Assembly: GCA_902624275.1 (NCBI GenBank)
Contig: CACNWW010000001.1
Span: 64,001 to 128,000, forward strand
Length of the DNA stretch: 64,000 nucleotides
Source of the DNA: an uncultured Fidelibacterota bacterium
GTDB lineage: Bacteria; Fidelibacterota; Marinisomatia; Marinisomatales; Marinisomataceae
Reading direction: 5' to 3'
This document shows positions 37,385 to 45,361 of the stretch, piece after piece; the stretch's first letter is position 1; each line of letters starts with the position of its first letter. The notes beneath the pieces are model-generated. The model ran no database searches. It saw nothing but the letters and a program-made list of their open reading frames with translations, and was not told where the DNA came from. The translations under genes and the position numbers were made by a program.

Positions 37385-37621
37385 TTATATCTTAAAGCTA
37401 TTAGATATCATATTTCCCATACTTAAGGCAAAAACAAATGCAGCAATAAAATGATAAGCTGCTATGTTCATTTTATCTACATGGAGAAAAAATAAAGTGA
37501 TACTTGCTACAAAGAAAATGAATTGTAGACAAAAGAGTATTTGATTTCTTCTTGATAATTCTGGAAAGAAAAATCTTAAAAAAATTAACCACTTAACAAA
37601 CTTGTTTTTTAAAAATTTCAT
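37385..37621 (-). CDS. Small two-helix membrane protein
   Basis: 78 residues: a basic amphipathic N-terminus followed by two helices (about 27-46 and 52-73). The start overlaps the SDR stop (ATGA), so it is co-translated with the oxidoreductase. I know no family; a membrane partner for the SDR is a guess. Confidence 0.65.
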   Translation of the reverse strand: MKFLKNKFVKWLIFLRFFFPELSRRNQILFCLQFIFFVASITLFFLHVDKMNIAAYHFIAAFVFALSMGNMISNSFKI

Positions 37622-38379
37622 GGAACCAACCTTCTTACTGCGTCAATCCAAGCATCGTAATCGAATGCTTTACCTTGAATATATTTTGCTACTTCTTTAT
37701 GAGGCAAAATTAGAAACTTTTCTTTATTAATTCCACAAACAGCTTCTTCTGCGACAGCATCGGCTGACAATAACCCATCTTTTAATAATGGATGATTTTC
37801 TGGTATATTCCCAAATGATTTAACCATATCAGTATCAACTAATTGAGGGCACAATGCAGAAACTTTGATACCGTCATCTCCATACATAATAGCAAGATTT
37901 TCAGCTAAACCCATTGCTGCATGCTTTGTAGTTGCATAAGCTATAGCACCAGGCATATTTAGTAAACCAGCAGCAGATACCGTTAACAAAATATATCCTG
38001 AGCCTTGTTTTTGCATATGAGGAATCAATACTTTGGCTGCATAAATATGGGACATAACATTAACATCCCAATTTTTTTGCCAATCACTTGTTGAAGTTTC
38101 TAATGTTCCAAATTTCTGTATTCCAGCATTTGAACAAAACAAATCAATTGAGCCATTTTTATTAATTATGTCTTTTAAAACAGTTTGAAAATCGTGTTCA
38201 TTTGAAACATCTAAAATATAACTGTCAGCATTTAAAGATCCAGCTACTTCTTTCAAAGATGATTTGATATCAATCAATGAAATTGATTGTGGAGACTCCT
38301 CTGACATACGCTTTGCTAGAGCATGACCAATCCCATTAGCCGCACCAGTGATAACAATATTTTTATTCTGAATGTTCAT
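37618..38379 (-). CDS. Short-chain dehydrogenase/reductase
   Basis: NAD(P)-dependent oxidoreductase, 253 residues. Rossmann motif TGAANGIGHA at residues 12-21, NAG at about 85, catalytic YATTK near 149-153 and the preceding serine (LLTVSAAG). Sequence does not tell the substrate. It is followed by a coupled two-helix protein and preceded by a tRNA gene. Confidence 0.88.
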   Translation of the reverse strand: MNIQNKNIVITGAANGIGHALAKRMSEESPQSISLIDIKSSLKEVAGSLNADSYILDVSNEHDFQTVLKDIINKNGSIDLFCSNAGIQKFGTLETSTSDWQKNWDVNVMSHIYAAKVLIPHMQKQGSGYILLTVSAAGLLNMPGAIAYATTKHAAMGLAENLAIMYGDDGIKVSALCPQLVDTDMVKSFGNIPENHPLLKDGLLSADAVAEEAVCGINKEKFLILPHKEVAKYIQGKAFDYDAWIDAVRRLVP

Positions 38380-38389
38380 ATGATTTTTG

Positions 38390-38461
38390 TACCCCAGGAA
38401 GGACTCGAACCTACAACCAATGGCTTAAGAGGCCACTGCTCTACCATTGAGCTACTGAGGC
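38390..38461 (-). tRNA. tRNA-Lys (anticodon CUU)
   Basis: Read on the minus strand, all four arms fold: acceptor GCCTCAG with CTGGGGT and discriminator A; D arm GCTC-AATGGTA-GAGC; anticodon arm GTGGC-CTCTTAA-GCCAT with CTT at positions 34-36; T arm GTAGG-TTCGAGT-CCTTC with one T-T mismatch. Length 72. CCA is not encoded. It reads AAG codons. Confidence 0.93.
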
Positions 38462-38509
38462 ATTTCTCTAAAGCTAAAATAATAAATATGATATGGAATT
38501 ACTAACTAA

Positions 38510-38722
38510 CTATACAGCTGATACATTGACTGCTTTGTCCCCTCTATCATCAGATTCAACCTCAAACTCAACCGCTTGGTCTTGCTTAAGTGTTTTAAAG
38601 TCATTTTCAGACACGATGCTAGAGAAATGTACAAAAACGTCCGTTCCATCTTCTTTTGTAATGAATCCGTAACCTTTTTTGTCATTAAAGAACTTTACAG
38701 TACCTTTTTCTTTGTCACTCAT
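38510..38722 (-). CDS. Cold-shock domain protein
   Basis: 70-residue CspA-type single-strand RNA/DNA binder. RNP1 KGYGFIT and RNP2 VFVHFSS are both intact on an OB fold ([19 protein letters not shown]). Probably an RNA chaperone. Monocistronic, with AAAGAGAAAC upstream. Confidence 0.95.
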   Translation of the reverse strand: MSDKEKGTVKFFNDKKGYGFITKEDGTDVFVHFSSIVSENDFKTLKQDQAVEFEVESDDRGDKAVNVSAV

Positions 38723-38803
38723 TTGTTTCTCTTTGTTAGTTAATAAAAAATTTATGGAGCAATATAATTAGTTATTTAAGTAATACCAATGAAATAAAAT
38801 CTT

Positions 38804-39364
38804 TTAATTTTCGCTTTGAGAAGTTAAAAAACTTAGATTATTAGAAAAAAATAGTTGATAAGACCCAAATAATATTCCACAATAAATCAAATCACCTATC
38901 AATGAAGTACCGTAAAAGGGCAAGGCTAATGAATAACATTGAATTAGTCCAACTAGCGTTTTTGCATACATTGGGCTAAATGCCCAAACACCAAAATTTG
39001 AAATAAGATAAAAAATTGTAGAACCTGATAAGCTGGCTAAAGCAACTTTACCAGATGAAATTTTATCTAAAAATGAATTACCCAAAAGTGCAACTAATAC
39101 AACAGCTCCGTAGGTCCAGATCATTCCTGAATTAAATACTGTAAAATCTTTATAATATCCTGCATAAATAAAATTATTCATAAACAAATCACTCAACCAA
39201 AATCCAAAAATAGGTAATGTAATGGCCAAGAGTTTATTTGATAGAGCATAACTAGATAATAACGTTACTGCTATTAATGGGGTAAAATTGTATGGATGTG
39301 GTAATACCCTTCCAAAAAATATTATCGCAATAAATAATACTACTAGAAATAAATTCTTTTTCAA
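38804..39364 (-). CDS. DUF6580-type membrane protein
   Basis: 186 residues, about five helices. The pattern RVLPHPYNFTPLIAVTLLSS at the N-terminus, FWLSDLFMN near 57 and LISNFGVWAFSPMY near 125 fits the DUF6580 putative transport family, which resembles ECF-transporter S components. The start is TTG at 39364, overlapping the stop of the nickel SOD gene as TTGA, so it is translated with it. Nickel uptake or metal export would be a fitting but untested role. Confidence 0.75.
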   Translation of the reverse strand: MKKNLFLVVLFIAIIFFGRVLPHPYNFTPLIAVTLLSSYALSNKLLAITLPIFGFWLSDLFMNNFIYAGYYKDFTVFNSGMIWTYGAVVLVALLGNSFLDKISSGKVALASLSGSTIFYLISNFGVWAFSPMYAKTLVGLIQCYSLALPFYGTSLIGDLIYCGILFGSYQLFFSNNLSFLTSQSEN

Positions 39365-39837
39365 TTCAAATCCTTTAAATGTTTTTTACCGTGTTCATCA
39401 AAATACAAATTAACAAATTTGTTCAAATTTTCTAATAAAGATGTAGTATTATTAGTATTAAGCGTTTGTTTACACTTCATGGCATCTAACAAAATATTAT
39501 GTAATGAAGCTAATTGTGCATGATACAAATCTATATTTTCTTTTGAATCACTTTTTAACTTTATCCTTTGAGTTAAAAAATACTCACTTACAATATTTTG
39601 AATTTCTTGAGCATGCTCCTCCTTATTTATAATCCATCTTGTAACTTGATTTTGCTTTTCAAGATCAGACTGATTAGATGATATATAATTCATAGATTTT
39701 AAAATTGTAAGGGTGTGCTCTTCAATCATTTTTACTCTCATCGCATCGTCATAAACTCCACAAGGTATTTGACAATGAGCATTAAGCTGAGTCGTTAATA
39801 ACAATATAATTGCGAAAATAAAGTTGGATAATTTCAT
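39361..39837 (-). CDS. sodN: Nickel superoxide dismutase with Sec signal peptide
   Basis: 158 residues. After a signal peptide of 20 residues (hydrophobic FIFAIILLL, cut after QLNA) the mature chain begins HCQIPCGVYDDA, the canonical Ni-hook HCxxPCGxY (H21, C22, C26). The rest is the four-helix bundle of the family (MRVKMIEEHTLTILKSM; WIINKEEHAQEIQNIVSEYF). In Streptomyces and Prochlorococcus the hook histidine is exposed by a dedicated protease, SodX; here signal peptidase could do so. It lies 8 bases after the sulfotransferase gene and before DUF6580. Confidence 0.9.
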   Translation of the reverse strand: MKLSNFIFAIILLLTTQLNAHCQIPCGVYDDAMRVKMIEEHTLTILKSMNYISSNQSDLEKQNQVTRWIINKEEHAQEIQNIVSEYFLTQRIKLKSDSKENIDLYHAQLASLHNILLDAMKCKQTLNTNNTTSLLENLNKFVNLYFDEHGKKHLKDLN

Positions 39838-39845
39838 TAGAAAAA

Positions 39846-40949
39846 TTATACAAAGTATTTTTGATATACAAAATCAAAATCACTTAAAATTTGTTTTTTG
39901 GTAAATCCATAATCTTCAATGGTCTTATTTTGATGCTTTTTTGTATATTTTTTTCCTGCAAAATCTGAAACTTGTTTTTGAAATTTTTTAGTCATTTTTT
40001 TCCCGATAAACTTATAAAAGAAACTAATACTATTTTCCAAATCACCAGTAATCTGTGGATAAGTTAATGTTATGAATTGTTTTTTATATAGCTTTGATTT
40101 TACTTTTTCAGTTTCTTTATACCATTCAATTATTTCAGCATAAGTTTCTTTCCTAAGTAGCTTCATTTCATCAACTGAAAGAAGATTACCAAATTTTACA
40201 TTTTCTTGAAGAGAGAAGTATGATGGAATTGTTTCTAATGGATCCCTAACTAAAAAAACGAATTTTGCATCAGGGAAAACTTTTAAGATTGAATCAATTT
40301 TAAAAATAAAAGGGTTTGATTTTGATAAATGAGATTTGTTTTTATTTAAATATGCCTGTCTTTGAAAAAAATCTTTACAAAATAACATTGATCTAATATT
40401 TCTATTTTCATTTTTAGAATTATCTCTATATACATGTTTCATAAATTCTTTTGAATTTGGATCAAATTTTAACCATGGTATAAAATGATTGGATACCCAC
40501 AGTGAATCAAGCTTATGAATGAAAAGAAGCATTTCATCTTCTTCAATATTATCAAGCTTTACTTGATGACCTTTATTTTTTTTTTCGATTTGATCAATTT
40601 TAAAATATGTTAAAGCATATGACAAAATTGAAAGGAATTTTCTCAATGATAAAGACGGTATAATCAAATCCCAAGTTTTGGAAGTTGAAAACTGATTTGA
40701 TTTAGCTATAAGGTTATGAAAAAACGTTGTACCGCTTCTATTTACACCCATAATGAATATAGGAGCTTTTACTTTCGCTTTTTCAAAGTCAGGTACTAAA
40801 ATGTAATCTAAAAATAGAAAAATTCTATTTGTTATAATTAAAACAGGATAAAAAGTGAGAAATAAAATAAAAAATAAATATCTTTTATAATGAAATAATA
40901 CTTTAAGCGATGTACTATAAATTCCAAAAGTAGAATTTGATTGAAACAT
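39846..40949 (-). CDS. Sulfotransferase family protein
   Basis: Transfers sulfonate from PAPS to a hydroxyl or amine. 367 residues: PAPS 5'-phosphosulfate loop MGVNRSGTTFFHNLIAKS near residue 68 and 3'-phosphate motif FVFLVRDPLETIPSYFS near 230. An N-terminal hydrophobic segment (about 20-45) may hold it to the membrane. Acceptors could be surface glycans or lipids; the polysaccharide cluster at 44552-48939 is nearby but on the other strand. First gene of sulfotransferase-sodN-DUF6580. Confidence 0.85.
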   Translation of the reverse strand: MFQSNSTFGIYSTSLKVLFHYKRYLFFILFLTFYPVLIITNRIFLFLDYILVPDFEKAKVKAPIFIMGVNRSGTTFFHNLIAKSNQFSTSKTWDLIIPSLSLRKFLSILSYALTYFKIDQIEKKNKGHQVKLDNIEEDEMLLFIHKLDSLWVSNHFIPWLKFDPNSKEFMKHVYRDNSKNENRNIRSMLFCKDFFQRQAYLNKNKSHLSKSNPFIFKIDSILKVFPDAKFVFLVRDPLETIPSYFSLQENVKFGNLLSVDEMKLLRKETYAEIIEWYKETEKVKSKLYKKQFITLTYPQITGDLENSISFFYKFIGKKMTKKFQKQVSDFAGKKYTKKHQNKTIEDYGFTKKQILSDFDFVYQKYFV

Positions 40950-40963
40950 CCAATATCAACTTG

Positions 40964-41230
40964 TTATTCTTTATCTTTGTTCGTTGTAGTTTTTTTCTTA
41001 GTTGCAGCTTTCTTTTTTGGTGCGGCTTTCTTTTTTGGTGCTGCTTTCTTCTTTGGCGCAGCTTTCTTTTTAGACTCTACTTTTTTCTTAAGTTCTGCTT
41101 TCTTTCTTGGTGCTGCTTTAATCTTTTTTTCTACAACTTTTTTATTTTTAAGCAGTTCTGCTTTTCTTTTTTTGAGCTTTAATCGTCTTTTCTTTTGCTT
41201 ACGTTTTGCAATTTTTTGTTTTTTATTCAC
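40964..41230 (-). CDS. Lysine-rich histone H1-like protein
   Basis: 88 residues, more than half Lys/Arg. The C-terminal part is a run of AAPKKK hexapeptides (about residues 50-78), like histone H1 tails and bacterial AlgP/Hc1 proteins; the N-terminal part is K/R-rich and may form a helix (ELLKNKKVVEKKI). It probably binds DNA or RNA non-specifically. The start is GTG at 41230 with GGGAG 10 bases upstream, overlapping the stop of the 36-residue peptide gene (GTGA). The plus-strand frame here, rich in Phe, is a mirror of this repeat. Confidence 0.7.
   Translation of the reverse strand: MNKKQKIAKRKQKKRRLKLKKRKAELLKNKKVVEKKIKAAPRKKAELKKKVESKKKAAPKKKAAPKKKAAPKKKAATKKKTTTNKDKE
41004..41075. repeat. 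18-bp tandem repeat, four units
   Basis: Four consecutive 18-base units beginning GCxGCTTTCTTyTTTGG on the plus strand (starts 41004, 41022, 41040, 41058), encoding AAPKKK on the minus strand. Copy number may vary between strains. Confidence 0.85.
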
Positions 41231-41337
41231 TTTGATTTATCTCCCTTAAAAATCATTATATATAACGCAATATGTGCGGCAATAAATACTATAAAAAAAT
41301 ATAGTGGAAATAATAAATCATGCCAAAAGTTGCTCAT
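41227..41337 (-). CDS. 36-residue single-helix membrane peptide
   Basis: Read on the minus strand from ATG 41337: begins MSNFWHDLLFPLYFFIVF and ends IMIFKGDKSK, one membrane helix of about 22 residues with a basic cytoplasmic tail. AAGGATTTTT precedes the ATG, and the stop overlaps the GTG of the lysine-rich gene (GTGA). It fills an otherwise unexplained 119-base gap. The size resembles small accessory subunits of respiratory or transport complexes; no partner is evident. Confidence 0.6.
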   Translation of the reverse strand: MSNFWHDLLFPLYFFIVFIAAHIALYIMIFKGDKSK

Positions 41338-41349
41338 AAAAATCCTTTC

Positions 41350-41862
41350 TTATTTTAAATCTCTTTTCAAAAATTGAACTTCCACAGAATAATCATAGCT
41401 ATCCAAAGTTCCGCTTTCTGTAAATTGCGAACCACATTCTTCAAAATCAAACTTTTTATGAAATCTAATTGAACCTGGGTTTGGCGGCATTATATTTACT
41501 TCACACAATACAGTATCATACCCCTCCAGAGTAGAAAAAAAGATTAAGTCCGTATAGAGAGCGGATCCAATTTTTTTATTTTGAAATTTTGGAAGTATTG
41601 ATATTCGATCAATGTAAACAAAGTTAGAAAACCTTTTTGTTACCCATTGATAATTTAAACTATCATATTTTTTATCTTGAGGCAAACAAAGCAAAAATCC
41701 TGCAAGCTCATTATTAAACATAGCAACCTTAAAATAGTTTGCTTGATTTATTAGTAATTCTAGTCTGCCATCTTTTAAAAAACCGACTTGTGGTTTATTA
41801 ATGTTATTTGATTCAAGGACAAAATCAAACATTTCCTCCGAATAATCAACTAACTCAATCAA
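41350..41862 (-). CDS. GNAT-family N-acetyltransferase
   Basis: 170 residues. The acetyl-CoA binding motif A is YIDRISILPKFQNKKIGSAL (about 92-111), with Q-N-K-K-I-G-S replacing the classical Q/RxxGxG/A. The C-terminal strand NPGSIRFHKKFDFEECG is the usual motif B. Substrate unknown. Confidence 0.85.
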   Translation of the reverse strand: MIELVDYSEEMFDFVLESNNINKPQVGFLKDGRLELLINQANYFKVAMFNNELAGFLLCLPQDKKYDSLNYQWVTKRFSNFVYIDRISILPKFQNKKIGSALYTDLIFFSTLEGYDTVLCEVNIMPPNPGSIRFHKKFDFEECGSQFTESGTLDSYDYSVEVQFLKRDLK

Positions 41863-41865
41863 AAT

Positions 41866-42432
41866 TTATGTTTCCATTAATGGTGTAGTGGGTGCAACAG
41901 CATTTTCAGCCACCCCAACAAAAAATGCAGTAAAGCCAATGAACAATGTTAAAGCTACAATCATTAAAATAAACGCAACTATACAAACTCCAACAGCTCT
42001 CACAGTGCTATTAAAATCAAGAGCTTGTCTTACAGCAATAGTCATTGCAGCAAGTTGCATGATTGTTACAATAGGATCAATCAAATTAGAAATAAAGGGT
42101 AACACTTTTAATACTACAAGCAACCCAGGTGCATAGGCAAACCCTAATGTTCTTATTAGCTCTCCAGTGTTAGATTCAGTTTCTGGTTCTGGCAAAATTC
42201 TTGTTCCTACAAAAGCGATAAAAAACGCCCATATAATAAATCTGACGAGACTGCCTAAAATACCTTGAACCAATGCAATTGGAGCAAATCCTGCAATCAT
42301 GAAACCTTGAACTACAGAAACTAACGCAACTGTCATCATTGCTTGATCAGTAAACTTTTTATCTTTTTCAACCTCTTCATAAAAAGCAATATCTAAAAAT
42401 ATAGCTTTTTGTAATCTTTGAAAGTAATTCAT
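41866..42432 (-). CDS. Yip1-family membrane protein
   Basis: 188 residues with five helices; a soluble N-terminal helix (MNYFQRLQKAIFLDIAFYEE) precedes them. GTRILPEPETESNTGELIRTLGFAYAPGLL near residue 77-106 is the typical Yip1 pattern (tGelLRvlGFAyaP). Bacterial Yip1 proteins have no settled function. I choose ATG 42432, just after the queF stop; a longer frame would run back into queF. Confidence 0.8.
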   Translation of the reverse strand: MNYFQRLQKAIFLDIAFYEEVEKDKKFTDQAMMTVALVSVVQGFMIAGFAPIALVQGILGSLVRFIIWAFFIAFVGTRILPEPETESNTGELIRTLGFAYAPGLLVVLKVLPFISNLIDPIVTIMQLAAMTIAVRQALDFNSTVRAVGVCIVAFILMIVALTLFIGFTAFFVGVAENAVAPTTPLMET

Positions 42433-42433
42433 A

Positions 42434-42820
42434 TTACAGCTCTCCCTCGATGCATGTGGTATCAAAACCACCTCTGGTATTATAAATAGTTGTTATTTTT
42501 AACCTGGATGTTTTTAATAATGATTTTAAATCATCATGAATTCTTCTAGTTGCTGCTTCTTGATAAATACCAACATTTCTAAAACTGACAAAATAATATT
42601 TTAACGATTTTAACTCGACGCACTTTCCACCTTCAGGATAATATTCAATTATTACATCTGCCAAATCAGGAAGGCCACTAAATGGACAAACTGCACTAAA
42701 TTCTCTTGTGGTAGTTTTTATGTACTGATTGTTACTATCAAAATTAAAGGTTTCAAGGTATGATGAATTAATATGGTCTTCACTTAAAAAACTAAATTCT
42801 TTTCCATCTGCTTTAGGCAT
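42434..42820 (-). CDS. queF: 7-cyano-7-deazaguanine reductase, QueF type I
   Basis: NADPH-dependent reduction of preQ0 to preQ1 in queuosine synthesis. 128 residues: nucleophile C45 and acid D52 in [16 protein letters not shown], and the NADPH motif [14 protein letters not shown] (E(S/L)K(S)hK(L)YhhSFR class). I choose ATG 42820 because GGAG (42827-42830) is 6 bases upstream; in-frame ATGs at 42847 and 42862 lie inside queD. Last gene of queC-queE-queD-queF. Confidence 0.93.
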   Translation of the reverse strand: MPKADGKEFSFLSEDHINSSYLETFNFDSNNQYIKTTTREFSAVCPFSGLPDLADVIIEYYPEGGKCVELKSLKYYFVSFRNVGIYQEAATRRIHDDLKSLLKTSRLKITTIYNTRGGFDTTCIEGEL

Positions 42821-43184
42821 TTCTTTCTCCAGAATATTTGCATCCATAGCTATTTCCTTCACTAACTGATACTGAAGACAAGCCTTTTAGATTTTTTGCT
42901 AACTTGTTCCAAATCCACATTGCAACATGTTCAGTTGTTGGATTTGAAAGACCTTCAACATCATTAAGATATTTATGATCAAGAGTTTTATGGACTTTTT
43001 CCTTAAACAATTTATCAATATCATAAAAATCCATAATCCATCCTTCATCAGTAAGTTGGTTTCCTGAAACCTTAAGGGTGACAGTAAATGTATGACCATG
43101 AAGCTCTCCGCATGGATGATTTTCTCGCAAAGAAGTTAATTTTCTTGCAGCATGGAATTCATATTTTCTTTTTAATCTAAACAT
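42813..43184 (-). CDS. queD: 6-carboxy-5,6,7,8-tetrahydropterin synthase
   Basis: Converts 7,8-dihydroneopterin triphosphate to 6-carboxytetrahydropterin. 123 residues, T-fold: zinc ligands H11, H29 and H31, and catalytic C25 in [11 protein letters not shown]. The C-terminal [16 protein letters not shown] carries the conserved E near residue 113. Starts 2 bases after queE and overlaps queF by 8 bases. Confidence 0.94.
   Translation of the reverse strand: MFRLKRKYEFHAARKLTSLRENHPCGELHGHTFTVTLKVSGNQLTDEGWIMDFYDIDKLFKEKVHKTLDHKYLNDVEGLSNPTTEHVAMWIWNKLAKNLKGLSSVSVSEGNSYGCKYSGERNA
42827..42830 (-). promoter_or_regulatory. Shine-Dalgarno site that fixes the queF start
   Basis: GGAG on the minus strand, 6 bases before ATG 42820 and downstream of two alternative in-frame ATGs. 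Confidence 0.6.
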
Positions 43185-43185
43185 A

Positions 43186-43818
43186 TCAATCTATACCCAT
43201 TATTTTATGTGTTTGTAAGCTTAAACGCCATAGGGGATTTTCGATACAGTAAGATACACTTTGCAAGATATTTCTTTGTAAATTTTTTCCATCCATTGGC
43301 TGAAGAAAGAAGTGATCGAAATCATAATTTTTAAACTGTTCAGGGTTTAAACCCTCCTGAGGATAAACCAATTTTAACTCATTTCCGTAATCAAGATTAA
43401 GTTCAGCTCCTTTTTTAGGACTTACACATATCCAATCTAAATTCTCAGGTGGAATTATCGTTCCATTGGTTTCGACAGCAATTTTAAAATTTTTATTATG
43501 AAGAATATCAATCAATACTTTATTTAACTGCAATAAAGGCTCTCCACCCGTAAAAACAACAAATTTTTCATTAAGGTCTTTTTGCCATAATTCATCAATT
43601 TTATTTGCTAATTGTTCAGCGCTAGAATATTTCGCACCATTTATTCCGTCCGTTCCAACAAAATCAGTATCACAAAAATTGCATATAGCTTTTTCTTTAT
43701 TTTTTTCTAATCCATTCCAAAGATTACAACCAGAAAATCTGCAAAATACAGCTTGCTTTCCTGAATGAAAGCCTTCTCCTTGGAGAGTTAAATAAATTTC
43801 TTTTACAGAGTAACTCAT
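43186..43818 (-). CDS. queE: 7-carboxy-7-deazaguanine synthase
   Basis: Radical-SAM enzyme making the 7-deazaguanine ring. 210 residues. The cluster motif is C31-x14-C46-x2-C49, the CX14CX2C variant typical of QueE, preceded by YLTLQGEGFHSGKQAVFCR. TGGEPLLQ (glycine-rich SAM region) follows near residue 88. I start at ATG 43818, which overlaps queC by 4 bases (ATGA), rather than the longer frame from 43878. Confidence 0.94.
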   Translation of the reverse strand: MSYSVKEIYLTLQGEGFHSGKQAVFCRFSGCNLWNGLEKNKEKAICNFCDTDFVGTDGINGAKYSSAEQLANKIDELWQKDLNEKFVVFTGGEPLLQLNKVLIDILHNKNFKIAVETNGTIIPPENLDWICVSPKKGAELNLDYGNELKLVYPQEGLNPEQFKNYDFDHFFLQPMDGKNLQRNILQSVSYCIENPLWRLSLQTHKIMGID

Positions 43819-44495
43819 ATATAATTTGTTGGATCGTTTATTCCAGCAGAAGCAAAACCTTCCTTTCTCAGAAGGCAAGCATCACACTCTCCACAGGATA
43901 ATCCATCAATTGAGGGATCATAACATGAATGAGTTATCTTATAATCAACATTCAGTTTTTCCCCTTTAAGAATTATTTCCGCTTTTGTTAAATCAATTAA
44001 TGGAGTGTGGATTTTAATTTTTTTATTTCCCTGAGCAAATTTAGTTCCCTTATTTGCCATCGTTTCAAAAGCTTCTATAAACTCAGGTCTACAATCAGGA
44101 TATCCGCTATAATCCAATGCATTTACACCAATAAAGATATCAAAAATATTATTTACTTCAGCATAAGCTAGCGCATATGAAAGAAAAATTGTATTTCTTA
44201 CTGGAACATATGTTATAGGAATTTCTTTTCCAATTTTTTGATTCTTAGGCACTTCGATATTATCTGTAAGAGCAGAATTTCCAAATTGGCCTAAATCAAT
44301 TGAAATTAATTTAATCTGTATATCTGCTATTTCAGCAATTTTCTTTGCTGCTGAAATTTCAAACTTATGCCTTTGTCCATAATCAAATACAAGTGCTGTC
44401 ACATCATAATTTTCTAAAGCAATATTTAAAACAGTAGCAGAATCAAGACCACCACTTAGCAATACGATGCATTGTTTTTTAATCTTTTCACTCAT
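43815..44495 (-). CDS. queC: 7-cyano-7-deazaguanine (preQ0) synthase
   Basis: ATP-dependent conversion of 7-carboxy-7-deazaguanine to preQ0. 226 residues: PP-loop LLSGGLDSATVL near residue 12 and the C-terminal zinc site C191, C201, C204, C207. First gene of the preQ1 operon, divergent from the glycan cluster. I saw no preQ1 riboswitch in the 56-base spacer. Confidence 0.94.
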   Translation of the reverse strand: MSEKIKKQCIVLLSGGLDSATVLNIALENYDVTALVFDYGQRHKFEISAAKKIAEIADIQIKLISIDLGQFGNSALTDNIEVPKNQKIGKEIPITYVPVRNTIFLSYALAYAEVNNIFDIFIGVNALDYSGYPDCRPEFIEAFETMANKGTKFAQGNKKIKIHTPLIDLTKAEIILKGEKLNVDYKITHSCYDPSIDGLSCGECDACLLRKEGFASAGINDPTNYI

Positions 44496-44551
44496 GTAGA
44501 TTTAATTTAAAAAAAAATGGCTTATAAGATTGCCTCTAAATAATTTATTCG

Positions 44552-45361
44552 ATGCCATCAATATCTGTTATCATATCAACATACAATAAGCCTCATTTTT
44601 TAGAAAAAGTGCTTACTGGGTACTGTTTTCAAACTTTTAATGATTTTGAAATCATTATTGCAGATGATGGGTCTACAAATGAAACTCAAAGAATGATTGA
44701 GAAGTTTAAACACTTAATTCCCCAAAAAATTTATCATGTTTGGCACGAAGACAATGGGTTCAGAAAATGTAAAATATTAAATGCTGCAATAATGAAATCC
44801 TCAAATCATTATTTGGTTTTTTCAGATGGTGATTGCATTCCTGATTCCCATTTTTTAGAAACACACTCCAGACTAGCTCAAAAAGATTATTTTCTTTCTG
44901 GTGGTCATTTTCCTATTACAGAAAAAGTATCCAACTTATTAACAACAGAAGATATAAAATCTCAAATCTGCTTTAGTAAAAAGTATCTTTTAAAAAAAGG
45001 TCAACCAATCGGAAAAAACTATTTTAAGCTAGTCAAAAATCAATTTTTAGCACGTTTTTTAGATCAATTAACTCCAACTAAAGCAACTTTTAATGGCAAT
45101 AATTCTTCTGCATGGAGATCTGATATTATCGAAGCAAGAGGATTTGATGAACGAATGGAATATGGAGGTCTTGATTGTGAGCTTGGGTATAGACTAAATA
45201 ATAATGGTATTAAATCTATACAAATAAGAAATAGAGCAACTGTACTTCATCTTTATCATAAAAGACCCTATAAAAATAAAGATGCAGTTAAAAAAAATAG
45301 ATTAATAAGAAAATCGACACTTGAAACAAAGATTACTAAAACTGATTTTGGAATTAATTAA
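44552..45361 (+). CDS. Glycosyltransferase family 2
   Basis: 269 residues, GT-A fold. N-terminal SVIISTYNKPHFLEKVL and IIADDGSTNET, metal-binding DxD as FSDGDCIPD near residue 92, and a C-terminal galactosyltransferase-like segment (GFDERMEYGGLDCELGYRL near 210) as in chondroitin-synthase-type GT2 enzymes. Probably adds a hexose or hexosamine to LPS or capsule. Starts the rightward polysaccharide cluster; stop overlaps the GT90 start by one base. Confidence 0.9.
   Translation: MPSISVIISTYNKPHFLEKVLTGYCFQTFNDFEIIIADDGSTNETQRMIEKFKHLIPQKIYHVWHEDNGFRKCKILNAAIMKSSNHYLVFSDGDCIPDSHFLETHSRLAQKDYFLSGGHFPITEKVSNLLTTEDIKSQICFSKKYLLKKGQPIGKNYFKLVKNQFLARFLDQLTPTKATFNGNNSSAWRSDIIEARGFDERMEYGGLDCELGYRLNNNGIKSIQIRNRATVLHLYHKRPYKNKDAVKKNRLIRKSTLETKITKTDFGIN

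Noticed and set aside
41004-41075. CRISPR-like array
   Set aside because: The units are contiguous 18-bp codon repeats without spacers, explained by the AAPKKK protein.
40937-41249. Plus-strand open frames rich in Phe, Leu and Cys
   Set aside because: They are the complement of the AAPKKK repeat gene on the minus strand, lack a ribosome site, and their composition follows from the lysine codons opposite.
44496-44551. Possible preQ1 riboswitch or attenuator before queC
   Set aside because: The spacer has AGAGGC and a GGC/GCC triplet with a T run, but the CCTCT partner strand and A-rich pseudoknot tail of preQ1-I are missing, and the stem is only 3 bp.
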